Source: Pontibacter sp. HSC-36F09
Lineage (GTDB): Bacteria > Bacteroidota > Bacteroidia > Cytophagales > Hymenobacteraceae
Reading direction: 5' to 3'
Length of the DNA stretch: 64,000 bases
Assembly (NCBI RefSeq): GCF_024171605.1
Contig: NZ_JALKAA010000001.1
Coordinates: forward strand, 434,001-498,000
Positions 18,695-26,931 of the stretch are shown here, piece after piece. Position numbers and translations under genes: made by a program. Position 1 is the stretch's first letter. The number at the start of each line of letters is the position of its first letter. The notes below the pieces were generated by a model. That model did no database searches. It had not been told where the DNA came from and saw only the letters and a list, made by a program, of their open reading frames with translations.

Positions 18695-19273
18695 ATGAAA
18701 GAACTCTGCTTCGCCACCAACAACAAAAACAAAGTAGCTGAGGTAAGCCGCATGCTCGAAGGCAAGTATAAACTCCTCACGCTCGAGGACATAGGTTGCC
18801 ACGAGGAACTGGCCGAGGACCAGGACACGCTGGAGGGCAACTCCCGCCAAAAAGCGCAATATGTGTGGGAGAAGTACAAGGTCAACTGCTTTGCCGATGA
18901 TACGGGGCTGGAAGTAGACGCCATTTGCGGTGAACCGGGCGTTTACTCGGCCCGCTATGCCGGTCCCCAGCGCAACGACGCCGACAACATCCGCCACCTG
19001 CTTAAAAACCTCGAAAGCCACGACATTCGCCGCGCCCGCTTCCGTACCTCCATTACGCTATACCTGGATGGGCAGGAGCACCAGTTCGAGGGCATTGTGA
19101 ACGGACATATCACTACCGAGTGGAAAGGCGACAGAGGCTTTGGCTACGACCCCGTGTTTATACCTGAGGGCTACGACCGAACTTTCGCGGAGATGTCGCC
19201 GGAAGAGAAAAACGCCATCAGCCACCGCGGGGAGGCCATCCGGAAGCTGGTGGAATTTTTGAAGGCAGCTTAG
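18695..19273 (+). CDS. rdgB: Non-canonical purine NTP pyrophosphatase (RdgB/HAM1)
   Basis: 192 residues, normal length. CFATNNKNKVAEVSRML at residues 4-20 is the HAM1 signature (T/SxNxxK), FADDTGLEVDAICGEPGVYS near 68-87 holds the catalytic acidic residues, and GDRGFGYDPVFIPEG and ISHRGEAIRKL complete the family pattern. It removes dITP, dXTP and XTP from the nucleotide pool by hydrolysis to the monophosphate. It is followed after 85 bases by udk, which has its own -7-like box. Confidence 0.96.
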   Translation: MKELCFATNNKNKVAEVSRMLEGKYKLLTLEDIGCHEELAEDQDTLEGNSRQKAQYVWEKYKVNCFADDTGLEVDAICGEPGVYSARYAGPQRNDADNIRHLLKNLESHDIRRARFRTSITLYLDGQEHQFEGIVNGHITTEWKGDRGFGYDPVFIPEGYDRTFAEMSPEEKNAISHRGEAIRKLVEFLKAA

Positions 19274-19328
19274 CGTTTGTGAGGTAAAATAATTAGCGCA
19301 GGCTGTAGCCACATTGGCCTTAAAAGAC

Positions 19329-19336
19329 TAATTTTG
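19329..19336 (+). promoter_or_regulatory. Probable -7 promoter box for udk-RCK operon
   Basis: TAATTTTG matches TAnnTTTG, 22 bases before the udk start. No good -33 TTTG was found at the right distance. Confidence 0.4.
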
Positions 19337-19358
19337 TAGCCTGAAACTATAATCTCCA

Positions 19359-19973
19359 ATGCAAAAGCCATTTATCGTCGGAATTACAGGAGGTAGCGCT
19401 TCAGGGAAAACCACTTTTTTGAACAGACTACTTGCGTCTTTCTCCCCTGAGAACATCTGCCTGATCTCTCAGGACAACTACTACAAAGACCGCGAGCACC
19501 AGACCCGCGACCTCAACGGGGTCGTCAACTTCGACCTTCCTTCCTGCATCGACGACGAGGCTTATGCGCAGGACATCCTGAAACTGAGCAAAGGCGAGTC
19601 CGTTTTCCGCAAAGAGTATACCTACAATAACCCCAGTGTAGTGCCCAAGCAGCTGGAGTTTAAGCCAGCCCCCATTGTGGTGGTAGAGGGTATTTTCGTA
19701 TTCTACTTCGAGGAAATCGCCAAACTGCTGGACCTGAAGGTATACATCGACGCCAAGGAGTACATTAAGCTGCAGCGCCGCATCGTGCGCGACAAAGTGG
19801 AGCGCGGCTACGACCTCGACGATGTGCTCTACCGCTACACCCACCATGTGGCGCCCACGTACGAGAAGTATATCAAACCCTACAAAAACGACGCAGACAT
19901 CATCATCCCGAACAACGAGAAGTTTGACCGCGGACTGGAGGTTCTGACCACATTTCTTAATTCCAAACTATAA
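19359..19973 (+). CDS. udk: Uridine kinase
   Basis: 204 residues. The P-loop FIVGITGGSASGKTTFLNRL lies at residues 4-23; LISQDNYYKDR, NFDLPSCIDDEAYAQDI and VVEGIFVFYFEEI are the conserved blocks of bacterial uridine/cytidine kinases, and RIVRDKVERGYDLDDVLYRY is the lid. It phosphorylates uridine and cytidine with ATP in pyrimidine salvage. The next gene (RCK protein) begins two bases after the stop, so they are cotranscribed, an arrangement without an obvious functional link. Confidence 0.95.
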   Translation: MQKPFIVGITGGSASGKTTFLNRLLASFSPENICLISQDNYYKDREHQTRDLNGVVNFDLPSCIDDEAYAQDILKLSKGESVFRKEYTYNNPSVVPKQLEFKPAPIVVVEGIFVFYFEEIAKLLDLKVYIDAKEYIKLQRRIVRDKVERGYDLDDVLYRYTHHVAPTYEKYIKPYKNDADIIIPNNEKFDRGLEVLTTFLNSKL

Positions 19974-19975
19974 GG

Positions 19976-20668
19976 ATGCGACACAAGTTTGCAGTAATCG
20001 GACTGGGTAGATTTGGCAACTCCATCGCCCGCACGCTCGCAGAGCGCGGTGCAGAGGTGCTCGCCATCGACAACAACGAGGACCATGTGGAGGACATAAA
20101 GGACGACGTGGCCTATGCCGTGACCCTGGACGCGACGGACATCCGGGCACTGGAGGCGCAGAACGTGCAGGACATGGACGCGGCCATCGTGTCCATCGGT
20201 GAGGACTTCGAGGCCCTTCTCATCACAACAGCCAACCTGCAGGAACTCAACATCAAGCGGATTATCACGCGTGCCGCCAACAAGCAGCAGCGCCGCATTT
20301 TGGAGAAGATGGGCGTGCAGGAAATTCTGTCGCCGGAGGGGGAAGTTGGAAAAACAGTGGCCGAGCGCCTGCTGCAGCCAAGCATCCGGACCTTCCTGTC
20401 GCTGCCCGACAACTACGAGATCGTGGAAATCAACACCCCGCGTGGCATCTCCAATAAAAGCCTGGCCAAGATATCGCTGCGCGAGAAATACAACCTCAAC
20501 CTGATCACGATCAAGCGCTTTTTTGAGGAGATACAGGACGGCAAACCCACGCAGGTGGAGCACATCATCGGTGTACCCAAGGCCGACACCATTATCTATC
20601 CTTCTGACATTCTGATCCTTATCGGAAAAAAACACGACATCAAACGATTTATTGATATAAACCGCTAA
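19976..20668 (+). CDS. TrkA/KtrA-type RCK regulatory subunit of potassium uptake
   Basis: 230 residues. RCK_N Rossmann domain at 1-120 starts FAVIGLGRFGNSIARTLAER (GxGxxG motif), with the acid DNNEDH at the end of strand 2 that binds the NAD(H)/ATP ribose. RCK_C (TrkA_C) follows at about 140-228 with IVEINTPRGISNKSLAKISL. Such cytoplasmic subunits gate Ktr/Trk K+ channels in response to nucleotides. No KtrB-like membrane subunit is in the window, so the partner is encoded elsewhere. Two bases separate it from udk. Confidence 0.92.
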   Translation: MRHKFAVIGLGRFGNSIARTLAERGAEVLAIDNNEDHVEDIKDDVAYAVTLDATDIRALEAQNVQDMDAAIVSIGEDFEALLITTANLQELNIKRIITRAANKQQRRILEKMGVQEILSPEGEVGKTVAERLLQPSIRTFLSLPDNYEIVEINTPRGISNKSLAKISLREKYNLNLITIKRFFEEIQDGKPTQVEHIIGVPKADTIIYPSDILILIGKKHDIKRFIDINR

Positions 20669-20695
20669 TAGGTTTTAATTTTTCAAAGAAAGCCT

Positions 20696-20703
20696 TACAT
20701 TTG
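20696..20703 (+). promoter_or_regulatory. Probable -7 box close to the start of the small secreted protein gene
   Basis: TACATTTG matches TAnnTTTG and ends only 8 bases before the ATG at 20712, which would give a leaderless or very short-leader mRNA. No clear -33 TTG was seen. Confidence 0.45.
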
Positions 20704-20711
20704 CTTTCTGT

Positions 20712-21083
20712 ATGCCACACGCTGCCAACATATTGCCACACTTCCGTCATCTTCTGATGACCGTAACCCTGCTTTGGGCGCTTATGCTCAATGGGCAGGA
20801 AGTAGTGGCGTATACCTACCCGGCGCAAGGCACTCCTGTTAAGTCGGCCTCCCAACTGGCCTCGGCACCGCAGGAGAAAACGGTTATCAAGCAAAAGGTG
20901 ACGCTGGAGGCGACGACCTCATTTGTGGTGCTCAACCTGGAGCAGGACGCACTGGAGCCGACTCCCATACCTGCTTTTGCTATACCTACCGACGAGGCGC
21001 TGCCTGCCTATGCGGCCAGAGCGCCCGGAGCTGGCTTCGTAGCCCGCTTCTTCCCTATTTCCATTCAACCCAACGCGCCCTAA
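20712..21083 (+). CDS. Small secreted protein with C-terminal RAPG/SIQPxAP motif (copy 1)
   Basis: 123 residues. The N-terminus HFRHLLMTVTLLWALMLNG is signal-peptide-like; the middle is low in conserved features; the last 32 residues, PTDEALPAYAARAPGAGFVA followed by RFFPISIQPNAP, are closely matched by the end of the protein at 29478-29855. A second in-frame ATG at 20757 is possible, but the longer start keeps the basic residues before the hydrophobic run, as in the other copy. Family unknown to me. It lies between the RCK gene and secDF with its own promoter-like box. Function not proposed. Confidence 0.65.
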   Translation: MPHAANILPHFRHLLMTVTLLWALMLNGQEVVAYTYPAQGTPVKSASQLASAPQEKTVIKQKVTLEATTSFVVLNLEQDALEPTPIPAFAIPTDEALPAYAARAPGAGFVARFFPISIQPNAP

Positions 21084-21254
21084 GCGAACCCTTTCCCTGC
21101 AGGTCCACCTACGCTCCTGCCCCGTTGCGCATGCCTGAATTGCAAGGTATAGCAGAACGGCTTCACAGCATTTCTTGGTTTATGTAAGATAGTGCCGCTG
21201 TGATTTTCTGAGTATTAACATTCTATCAACTATACCTTTTTTATCAACCAACCC

Positions 21255-24200
21255 ATGCGGAATAAGAATTTCATTATCATTATGACGGTGATCGTATCGG
21301 CACTCTGCCTGTACTACCTGTCATTTTCGTTTGTTGCCCGCAGTGTGCAGAACGACGCTGAGGCTTACGCCACAGACGCACAAGGCAACGTAAACCACGA
21401 CAAACAGCAAACCTACCTCGACTCTATCTGGAAGGAGCCTGTTTACAACTTCCTGGGCGCTGAGTACACCTACCAGGATGTAAAGGAAAACGAACTGGGC
21501 CTTGGCCTTGACTTGCGTGGCGGTATGCACGTGGTGCTCGAGGTTTCCCCGGTTGAAATCATCCGGTCCCTTTCTGGCAACAGCAAAGACCCTAACTTCC
21601 TGAAGGCGCTTGCCCGCGCCCAGGAGATGCAGAAGAACAGCCAGGAGAAGTTCACCACCCTGTTTGCCGAGGCTTACCGCGAGGTGGAGCCGGACGGACG
21701 CCTGAGCCGCATCTTCTCTAACACAGCCAACCGTGGCAAGATCAGCTTTGAGTCCAGCAACGCGGAAGTTATCAACGTGATTGACCAGGAAGTAGATGAC
21801 GCCATCGAGCGCTCTTTCAACATCCTGCGCACGCGTATCGATAAGTTCGGTGTAAACCAGCCAAACATTCAGCGCCTCAAGGGAGGTGGCCGTATCCAGA
21901 TTGAGCTTCCAGGTATAGACAACCCGGACCGTGTACGCAAGCTCCTGCAAGGTATGGCGAACCTGGAATTCTGGGAGGTATGGACGCCGGAAGAATTCTC
22001 TCCGTATTTCTCTCAACTGAGCGAGCATCTTGACAAAGAAGAAAAAGCCGGTCGTCTGAACATTGGCCGTACTTCTGCACAAACTGCTCCAACAGCCGGT
22101 GACACGACGCCAGCTGCCGTACAAGATGCCGCTGCTGACGACGTATTGGCACAGGCTGCCGCTACTACTAATGACACAGCTGCCGCTTCTAACGACACCA
22201 CAGCGCTAGCTTCTGCCGACCAGGCAAAGACTGACACTGCTGATGCGCTTCAGTCGCTGCAGGAAGAGCAGATGGGCGTAATGGGCCGTCTGTTCACCAT
22301 GATGCCGGGCGGTATCGGTGCCAACGTGCGCGACACAGCCAGAATCAACGACATTTTCCAGAGATCAGACGTACGCGCCATCTTCCCTCCGAACATGAAG
22401 TTCCTGTGGGGTGTGAAGCCGATTAAAGGTGACAACCGTCAGGAGTTCGTAGAATTCTACGCCATCAAAAAAGGACGTGACGGCAAGGCGCCGATGACCG
22501 GTGAGGCTGTGAACGACGCCCGCCAGGACTTCGACCAGAACGGTCGTCCTGAGATCAACATGACCATGACGCCGGCCGGTGCCAAGCGTTGGGCGAAACT
22601 GACAGGCGACAACGTAGGTCGTCAGGTAGCCATCGTACTCGACAACTATGTATACTCTGCGCCAGTGGTGCAAGGCGAGATCACAGGCGGTAACTCTTCT
22701 ATCACAGGTAACTTTACGATCGAAGAGGCAAAAGACCTTGCCAACATCCTGAAAGCCGGTAAAATGCCAGCCCCTACACGCATCGTGGAAGAAGCCATCG
22801 TAGGTCCTTCACTGGGTCAGGAAGCTATCAACCAGGGTCTGTTGTCAACACTGGCCGGTTTGCTGGTAGTTGTGGTTTTCATGATCGCTTACTATAGAAC
22901 GGGTGGTTTTATTGCTAACCTGGCTCTCGTTTTCAACGTGTTCTTTATCCTGGGTATTCTGGCCCAGTTCAACGCAGCCCTCACACTCCCTGGTATCGCC
23001 GGTATCGTGCTTACCCTGGGTATGGCCGTGGATGCGAACGTACTGATATTTGAGCGTATGCGCGAAGAGGCCGCCAAAGGTCTAAGCCTGCGTGACGTGA
23101 TTAACAAGGGATATGACAAGGCATTCCTGACGATTCTGGATGCGAACGCCACGACGTTCCTGGCCGGTTTCATCCTCTACTTCTTCGGCTCGGGTCCGGT
23201 GAAAGGCTTTGCCATCACCATGATGCTTGGTATCGTAACCTCTTTCTTCACCTCGGTATTCATTTCCAGGTTGCTGATCGAGCGTAGCTTCAAGAGAGCT
23301 GGCAAACTGTCTTTCTCAAGCTCCTTCACCGACAGGCTTTTCGCCAACGTGCAGTTCGATGTGATGAAGTGGAAGAAGCCTGCCTATGCCTTCTCGTTGG
23401 CTGTAATTACCTTCGGTATGGTAGCCATGGCCATTAAGGGCCCGAACCTGGGCGTGGACTTCAAGGGCGGCCGTTCTTACGTTGTGCAGTTTGATGACGC
23501 CGTTCCGGCATCTGACGTACGTGGCGCTTTACTCGACAACTTTGAGGAGGAAGGCACGGAAGTGAAAACCTTCGGCGCTTCTAACCGACTGAAAGTGATC
23601 ACCAGTTACCTGGCAGATGACGAGAGCACGACAGCGGATGAGCAGGTGAAAACAGCGCTTTTACAGGGTCTGGAAGAGTACAAAAACCTCAATCCTGAGA
23701 TTCTGAGCTCATCGAAGGTAGGTGCCACTATGGCAGATGACATCCAAAAGACGGCTGTGATATCGCTGGTGCTGGCACTGGTGGGTATCTTCATCTATGT
23801 GATGTTCCGTTTCAGCAACTGGCAGTTCAGCTTGGGAGGTGTAATCGCCTTGCTCCATGACGCCATCATGATCATCGCTATCTTTGCCATCCTTGACCTG
23901 TTTGGCATCTCCTACGAGATGGATCAGATCTTCATTGCGGCGGTGCTGACCATCATCGGTTTCTCCATCAACGATACCGTGGTAATCTTTGACCGTGTGC
24001 GGGAGTACCTGAACGATAACCCACGTCTGCATGTGAGTGAGATCATTAACCCGGCGCTCGTACACACGTTCAGCCGTACAATTATCACTTCCTTCACTGT
24101 GTTCATGGTGGTGTTGGTGCTCTTCATCTTCGGTGGCGAGATCCTGCGTGGTTTCTCTCTTGCTATGATGATCGGTGTCCTGTTCGGTGTATACTCTACG

Positions 24201-24299
24201 CTGTTCATCGCATCACCAATAGTGGTCGACACCATGAAGAAAAAGCCGCAGCCTACGCCTGCTCCGGCTAAGCCTGCAACACAGGCACAGAAAGCCTAA
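21255..24299 (+). CDS. secDF: Fused protein translocase subunit SecDF
   Basis: 1,014 residues, the fused form usual in Bacteroidota. N-terminal membrane helix (4-24), the P1 periplasmic domain starting with ELGLGLDLRGGMHVVLEV, SecD helices from about 530 (LSTLAGLLVVVVFMIAYY; MAVDANVLIFERMREE), then the SecF half from about 700 with GPNLGVDFKGGRSYVVQF and FSINDTVVIFDRVREYLND. SecDF uses the proton gradient to pull proteins through SecYEG. Residues about 280-330 form an Ala/Thr/Asp-rich low-complexity linker inside P1. A strong hairpin follows. Only one AGGTATA word occurs in 3 kb. It is monocistronic as far as spacing shows. Confidence 0.97.
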   Translation: MRNKNFIIIMTVIVSALCLYYLSFSFVARSVQNDAEAYATDAQGNVNHDKQQTYLDSIWKEPVYNFLGAEYTYQDVKENELGLGLDLRGGMHVVLEVSPVEIIRSLSGNSKDPNFLKALARAQEMQKNSQEKFTTLFAEAYREVEPDGRLSRIFSNTANRGKISFESSNAEVINVIDQEVDDAIERSFNILRTRIDKFGVNQPNIQRLKGGGRIQIELPGIDNPDRVRKLLQGMANLEFWEVWTPEEFSPYFSQLSEHLDKEEKAGRLNIGRTSAQTAPTAGDTTPAAVQDAAADDVLAQAAATTNDTAAASNDTTALASADQAKTDTADALQSLQEEQMGVMGRLFTMMPGGIGANVRDTARINDIFQRSDVRAIFPPNMKFLWGVKPIKGDNRQEFVEFYAIKKGRDGKAPMTGEAVNDARQDFDQNGRPEINMTMTPAGAKRWAKLTGDNVGRQVAIVLDNYVYSAPVVQGEITGGNSSITGNFTIEEAKDLANILKAGKMPAPTRIVEEAIVGPSLGQEAINQGLLSTLAGLLVVVVFMIAYYRTGGFIANLALVFNVFFILGILAQFNAALTLPGIAGIVLTLGMAVDANVLIFERMREEAAKGLSLRDVINKGYDKAFLTILDANATTFLAGFILYFFGSGPVKGFAITMMLGIVTSFFTSVFISRLLIERSFKRAGKLSFSSSFTDRLFANVQFDVMKWKKPAYAFSLAVITFGMVAMAIKGPNLGVDFKGGRSYVVQFDDAVPASDVRGALLDNFEEEGTEVKTFGASNRLKVITSYLADDESTTADEQVKTALLQGLEEYKNLNPEILSSSKVGATMADDIQKTAVISLVLALVGIFIYVMFRFSNWQFSLGGVIALLHDAIMIIAIFAILDLFGISYEMDQIFIAAVLTIIGFSINDTVVIFDRVREYLNDNPRLHVSEIINPALVHTFSRTIITSFTVFMVVLVLFIFGGEILRGFSLAMMIGVLFGVYSTLFIASPIVVDTMKKKPQPTPAPAKPATQAQKA

Positions 24300-24308
24300 A
24301 ACTGAAAC

Positions 24309-24336
24309 CCCCGGAGCGGATTAGCCTGCTCCGGGG
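24309..24336 (+). terminator. Terminator after secDF
   Basis: Stem CCCCGGAGC/GCTCCGGGG, 10-base loop, followed by ATTCTTTCTTT; starts 9 bases past the secDF stop. Confidence 0.85.
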
Positions 24337-24356
24337 ATTCTTTCTTTCATAGCAAC

Positions 24357-24392
24357 AAAAAAGGCCAGCCCTGAACAGGGCTGGCCTTTTTT
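24357..24392 (-). terminator. Terminator after the Nfu gene
   Basis: AAAAAAGGCCAGCCCTG and CAGGGCTGGCCTTTTTT make a near-perfect long stem usable in both directions; it lies 25 bases past the Nfu stop and also backs up the secDF terminator. Confidence 0.85.
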
Positions 24393-24417
24393 ATATCATT
24401 TCTCCTTCAGGTATACC

Positions 24418-25032
24418 TTAGATGGTTACACCGTCTGCCACTACTTCCGTCACTTCAGGTACCATACGCTTCAACAGGTTCTCTATACCTGCCTTCAGTG
24501 TTACGGTAGCTGATGGGCAGCCGCTGCAAGAACCTTGCAGGTGCACGGTCACCACGCCGTCTTTGTAAGACTTAAAGGAAATGTTACCGCCATCCTGCTC
24601 TACAGCCGGACGCACATAATTTTCCAAAAGGTCGGTTACTTTCTTAGAGATAGCGGCATCCTCTTCTGTAGCATCTGCATGAGTTTCGTCACTTGTTGCT
24701 GGTTTGTTTGCCTGGAAGCCTTCCACGAAGACAGGGCCACCTGCCTCTACATACGACTTCAAGAAAGTACGCAGTTCAGGTATAAGCTTCACCCACTCGA
24801 TATTGGCAGCTTTCGTTACGGTAACAAAGTTGCTGGCAATGAACACGCGCGTTACATAGTCGAAGTTAAAGAGCTCCTGCGCCAACGGTGAGTCGGCGGC
24901 ACTCTCTAAGTTCGGGTAGTCTACGCTCTGGCCATCTGGCAGAAGGCCAACGTTCATCACAAACTTCATTGACTCGGGGTTCGGGTTGGCTTCGGCGTAT
25001 ACCGAAACCGTCTTTTCTCTATTTTCTAACAT
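24418..25032 (-). CDS. Nfu-type iron-sulfur cluster scaffold protein
   Basis: 204 residues in two domains: an N-terminal Nfu_N domain (about 8-100; EANPNPESMKFVMNVGLLPD) and a C-terminal NifU domain (about 120-204) with GSCSGCPSATVTLKAG, whose CxxC pair binds a transient Fe-S cluster. Such proteins carry clusters to apoproteins in the cytoplasm. An acidic linker DETHADATEEDAA separates the domains. The gene stands alone and converges with secDF over a pair of terminators. Confidence 0.93.
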   Translation of the reverse strand: MLENREKTVSVYAEANPNPESMKFVMNVGLLPDGQSVDYPNLESAADSPLAQELFNFDYVTRVFIASNFVTVTKAANIEWVKLIPELRTFLKSYVEAGGPVFVEGFQANKPATSDETHADATEEDAAISKKVTDLLENYVRPAVEQDGGNISFKSYKDGVVTVHLQGSCSGCPSATVTLKAGIENLLKRMVPEVTEVVADGVTI

Positions 25033-25241
25033 GGATATCAGCGTTTTAAATTAAAACCTAGGCCTTCGCCTTAAAGTTTCCAAAATTACTCAATTATTCT
25101 GACAAGTGATAGTATACCGCATGCCGACTTACATGACAAAAGCGCCCGCAACCGGTTCGTTTTTCTTTAATTCAGGCTGGCAGATTACCACACAAGGCCT
25201 GTATATACAGCAATTTGGTTAGATAATTAGTCCAGAAAAAG

Positions 25242-25249
25242 TAACTTTG
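25242..25249 (+). promoter_or_regulatory. Probable -7 promoter box for the NhaD-like antiporter
   Basis: TAACTTTG matches TAnnTTTG, 46 bases before the start; a TTTG lies 24 bases further upstream (25214-25217), slightly longer than the usual spacing. Confidence 0.4.
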
Positions 25250-25295
25250 TAACGCAGTTAAATTTTTGATCTGAAAAACTCTTCGCGCGTTTAAC

Positions 25296-26687
25296 ATGCT
25301 TTACAACTATATTCTGCTGGCGCAAGCGCAGCAAGCCGTTCCCGGTTTCATGATTATCCCCTTCCTGCTCCTGATTGGCCTTATCGCCAGTGGTCCCATT
25401 TTTTTCGGACACTTTTGGGAGCACAATTATAAAAAAATAGCTGTTACCCTCGGACTTACTGTGCTGGCCTACTACCTGTTTGTGTTAGGCGATGTGCACA
25501 TGCCAATACATACCTTAGCAGAGTACTTTACCTTTGCCGTGCTCCTCAGTTCCCTCTACATTGCGGCAGGCGGTATATACATCAACGTGAATGCCAAGGC
25601 AACGCCCTTGATAAACGTGGCGATAGTGGCCATAGGCGCAATACTAGCCAACTTTATCGGCACTACAGGTGCATCGCTGCTTCTGATCCGTCCGTTCATG
25701 CGTCTCAACGCGCACCGCCTGCAGCCTTATCAGATCATATTTTTCATTTTTATCGTGAGTAACGCGGGCGGTCTGTTAACGCCGCTGGGTGACCCGCCGC
25801 TTTTCATCGGCTTCATCAAAGGCGTGCCGTTTTTCTGGACATTGCAGCACCTGATTATGCCATGGGTGTTGGCTATCGTACTACTTTGCATCATGTTCTT
25901 CTTTGTGGACAGCCGTAACAAAGGCGGGCAGATCATAGCTGAGCTGGATATGGTAGAGCCAAGCTCCGGCAAAACTGAATTCAGCTTCAAGGGTCGTCGC
26001 AACCTGCTTTGGCTGGCTGTCATCATCGGTGCCGTGTTCCTCGACCCGAACGTGATCGATTCGCTGCCGCACATCTACTACGACGGTAACAAGTTCTCAT
26101 ACCTGCGCGAGATCATCCAGTTGGGTGCCGCCTTTATGTGCTATCGTAACTCAAACAAAGAGGCCCTGGCCGGTAACCAATTCAACTTTCACCCGATTCT
26201 GGAAGTGGTGTTCCTGTTCTTCGGTATCTTCTTTACCATGATGCCGGCCCTGCAGTTGTCAGCTGAAATCGCTTCTTCGCCTGCCTACTCCAGCTACATC
26301 ACGTCGAACTTCCTGTACTGGGCCACAGGTTCACTCTCGGGCTTCCTGGACAATGCGCCTACCTACGCCAACTTCCTTTCGCTGGCCATGGCTAAGTTTG
26401 ATTTGGCACAGAGCAATGTGGGAGATGTCAGACAATTTGCCGCCGGCACCTCTGCCGCAGGTATGGAAACGCTTATACAGCTCGAGGCCATCTCGCTGGC
26501 ATCGGTATTATTCGGAGCCTTCACCTACATCGGCAACGGGCCAAACTTTATGGTGAAAGCAATCGCCGAGAGCGCCGGCGTGAAAATGCCTTCTTTCTTC
26601 GGCTACGTGCTGCGTTACTCTATCCCGTTCCTGCTGCCAATCCTCATCCTGGTTTGGTTCTTCGTGGTGCACCTGAGACTCTTCTAA
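25296..26687 (+). CDS. Na+/H+ antiporter of the NhaD/CitMHS-like (ion transporter) type
   Basis: 463 residues, about 11-12 membrane helices. TTGASLLLIRPFMRLNAHRL at about 113-132 and FIVSNAGGLLTPLGDPPLFI at about 150-169 (the SNxGGxxTPxGDPP signature of NhaD) mark the family; GSLSGFLDNAPTYANFLSLA near 350 is the second discontinuous-helix motif. It should extrude Na+ or Li+ in exchange for protons across the inner membrane. A terminator follows and a second antiporter gene of a different family lies immediately downstream, suggesting a local ion-homeostasis pair, each with its own promoter. Confidence 0.92.
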   Translation: MLYNYILLAQAQQAVPGFMIIPFLLLIGLIASGPIFFGHFWEHNYKKIAVTLGLTVLAYYLFVLGDVHMPIHTLAEYFTFAVLLSSLYIAAGGIYINVNAKATPLINVAIVAIGAILANFIGTTGASLLLIRPFMRLNAHRLQPYQIIFFIFIVSNAGGLLTPLGDPPLFIGFIKGVPFFWTLQHLIMPWVLAIVLLCIMFFFVDSRNKGGQIIAELDMVEPSSGKTEFSFKGRRNLLWLAVIIGAVFLDPNVIDSLPHIYYDGNKFSYLREIIQLGAAFMCYRNSNKEALAGNQFNFHPILEVVFLFFGIFFTMMPALQLSAEIASSPAYSSYITSNFLYWATGSLSGFLDNAPTYANFLSLAMAKFDLAQSNVGDVRQFAAGTSAAGMETLIQLEAISLASVLFGAFTYIGNGPNFMVKAIAESAGVKMPSFFGYVLRYSIPFLLPILILVWFFVVHLRLF

Positions 26688-26720
26688 GCCATCCAAACAA
26701 GGTATGGCCATGATCATACG

Positions 26721-26757
26721 AGAGCCGCTCCCTGGTCCAGGGCGCGGCTCTTTTTTT
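26721..26757 (+). terminator. Terminator after the NhaD-like gene
   Basis: AGAGCCGC/GCGGCTCT stem with an inner CCTGG/CCAGG pairing, followed by seven T; 33 bases past the stop. Confidence 0.88.
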
Positions 26758-26931
26758 GGACAATTAGCTTTTGTCTACATAGCTATGAGCGGAATATTGT
26801 AGAACACTAATGGCAAAAAATGCATCTAACTTTGTGCCAGGGCACTTTCAGAGCCACTTAATTAGGTTTTTATCGTTATATTTGTATGGCTTCGCAGCAG
26901 GCTGAAAACAGTAACCCGATACCCCTACCGC

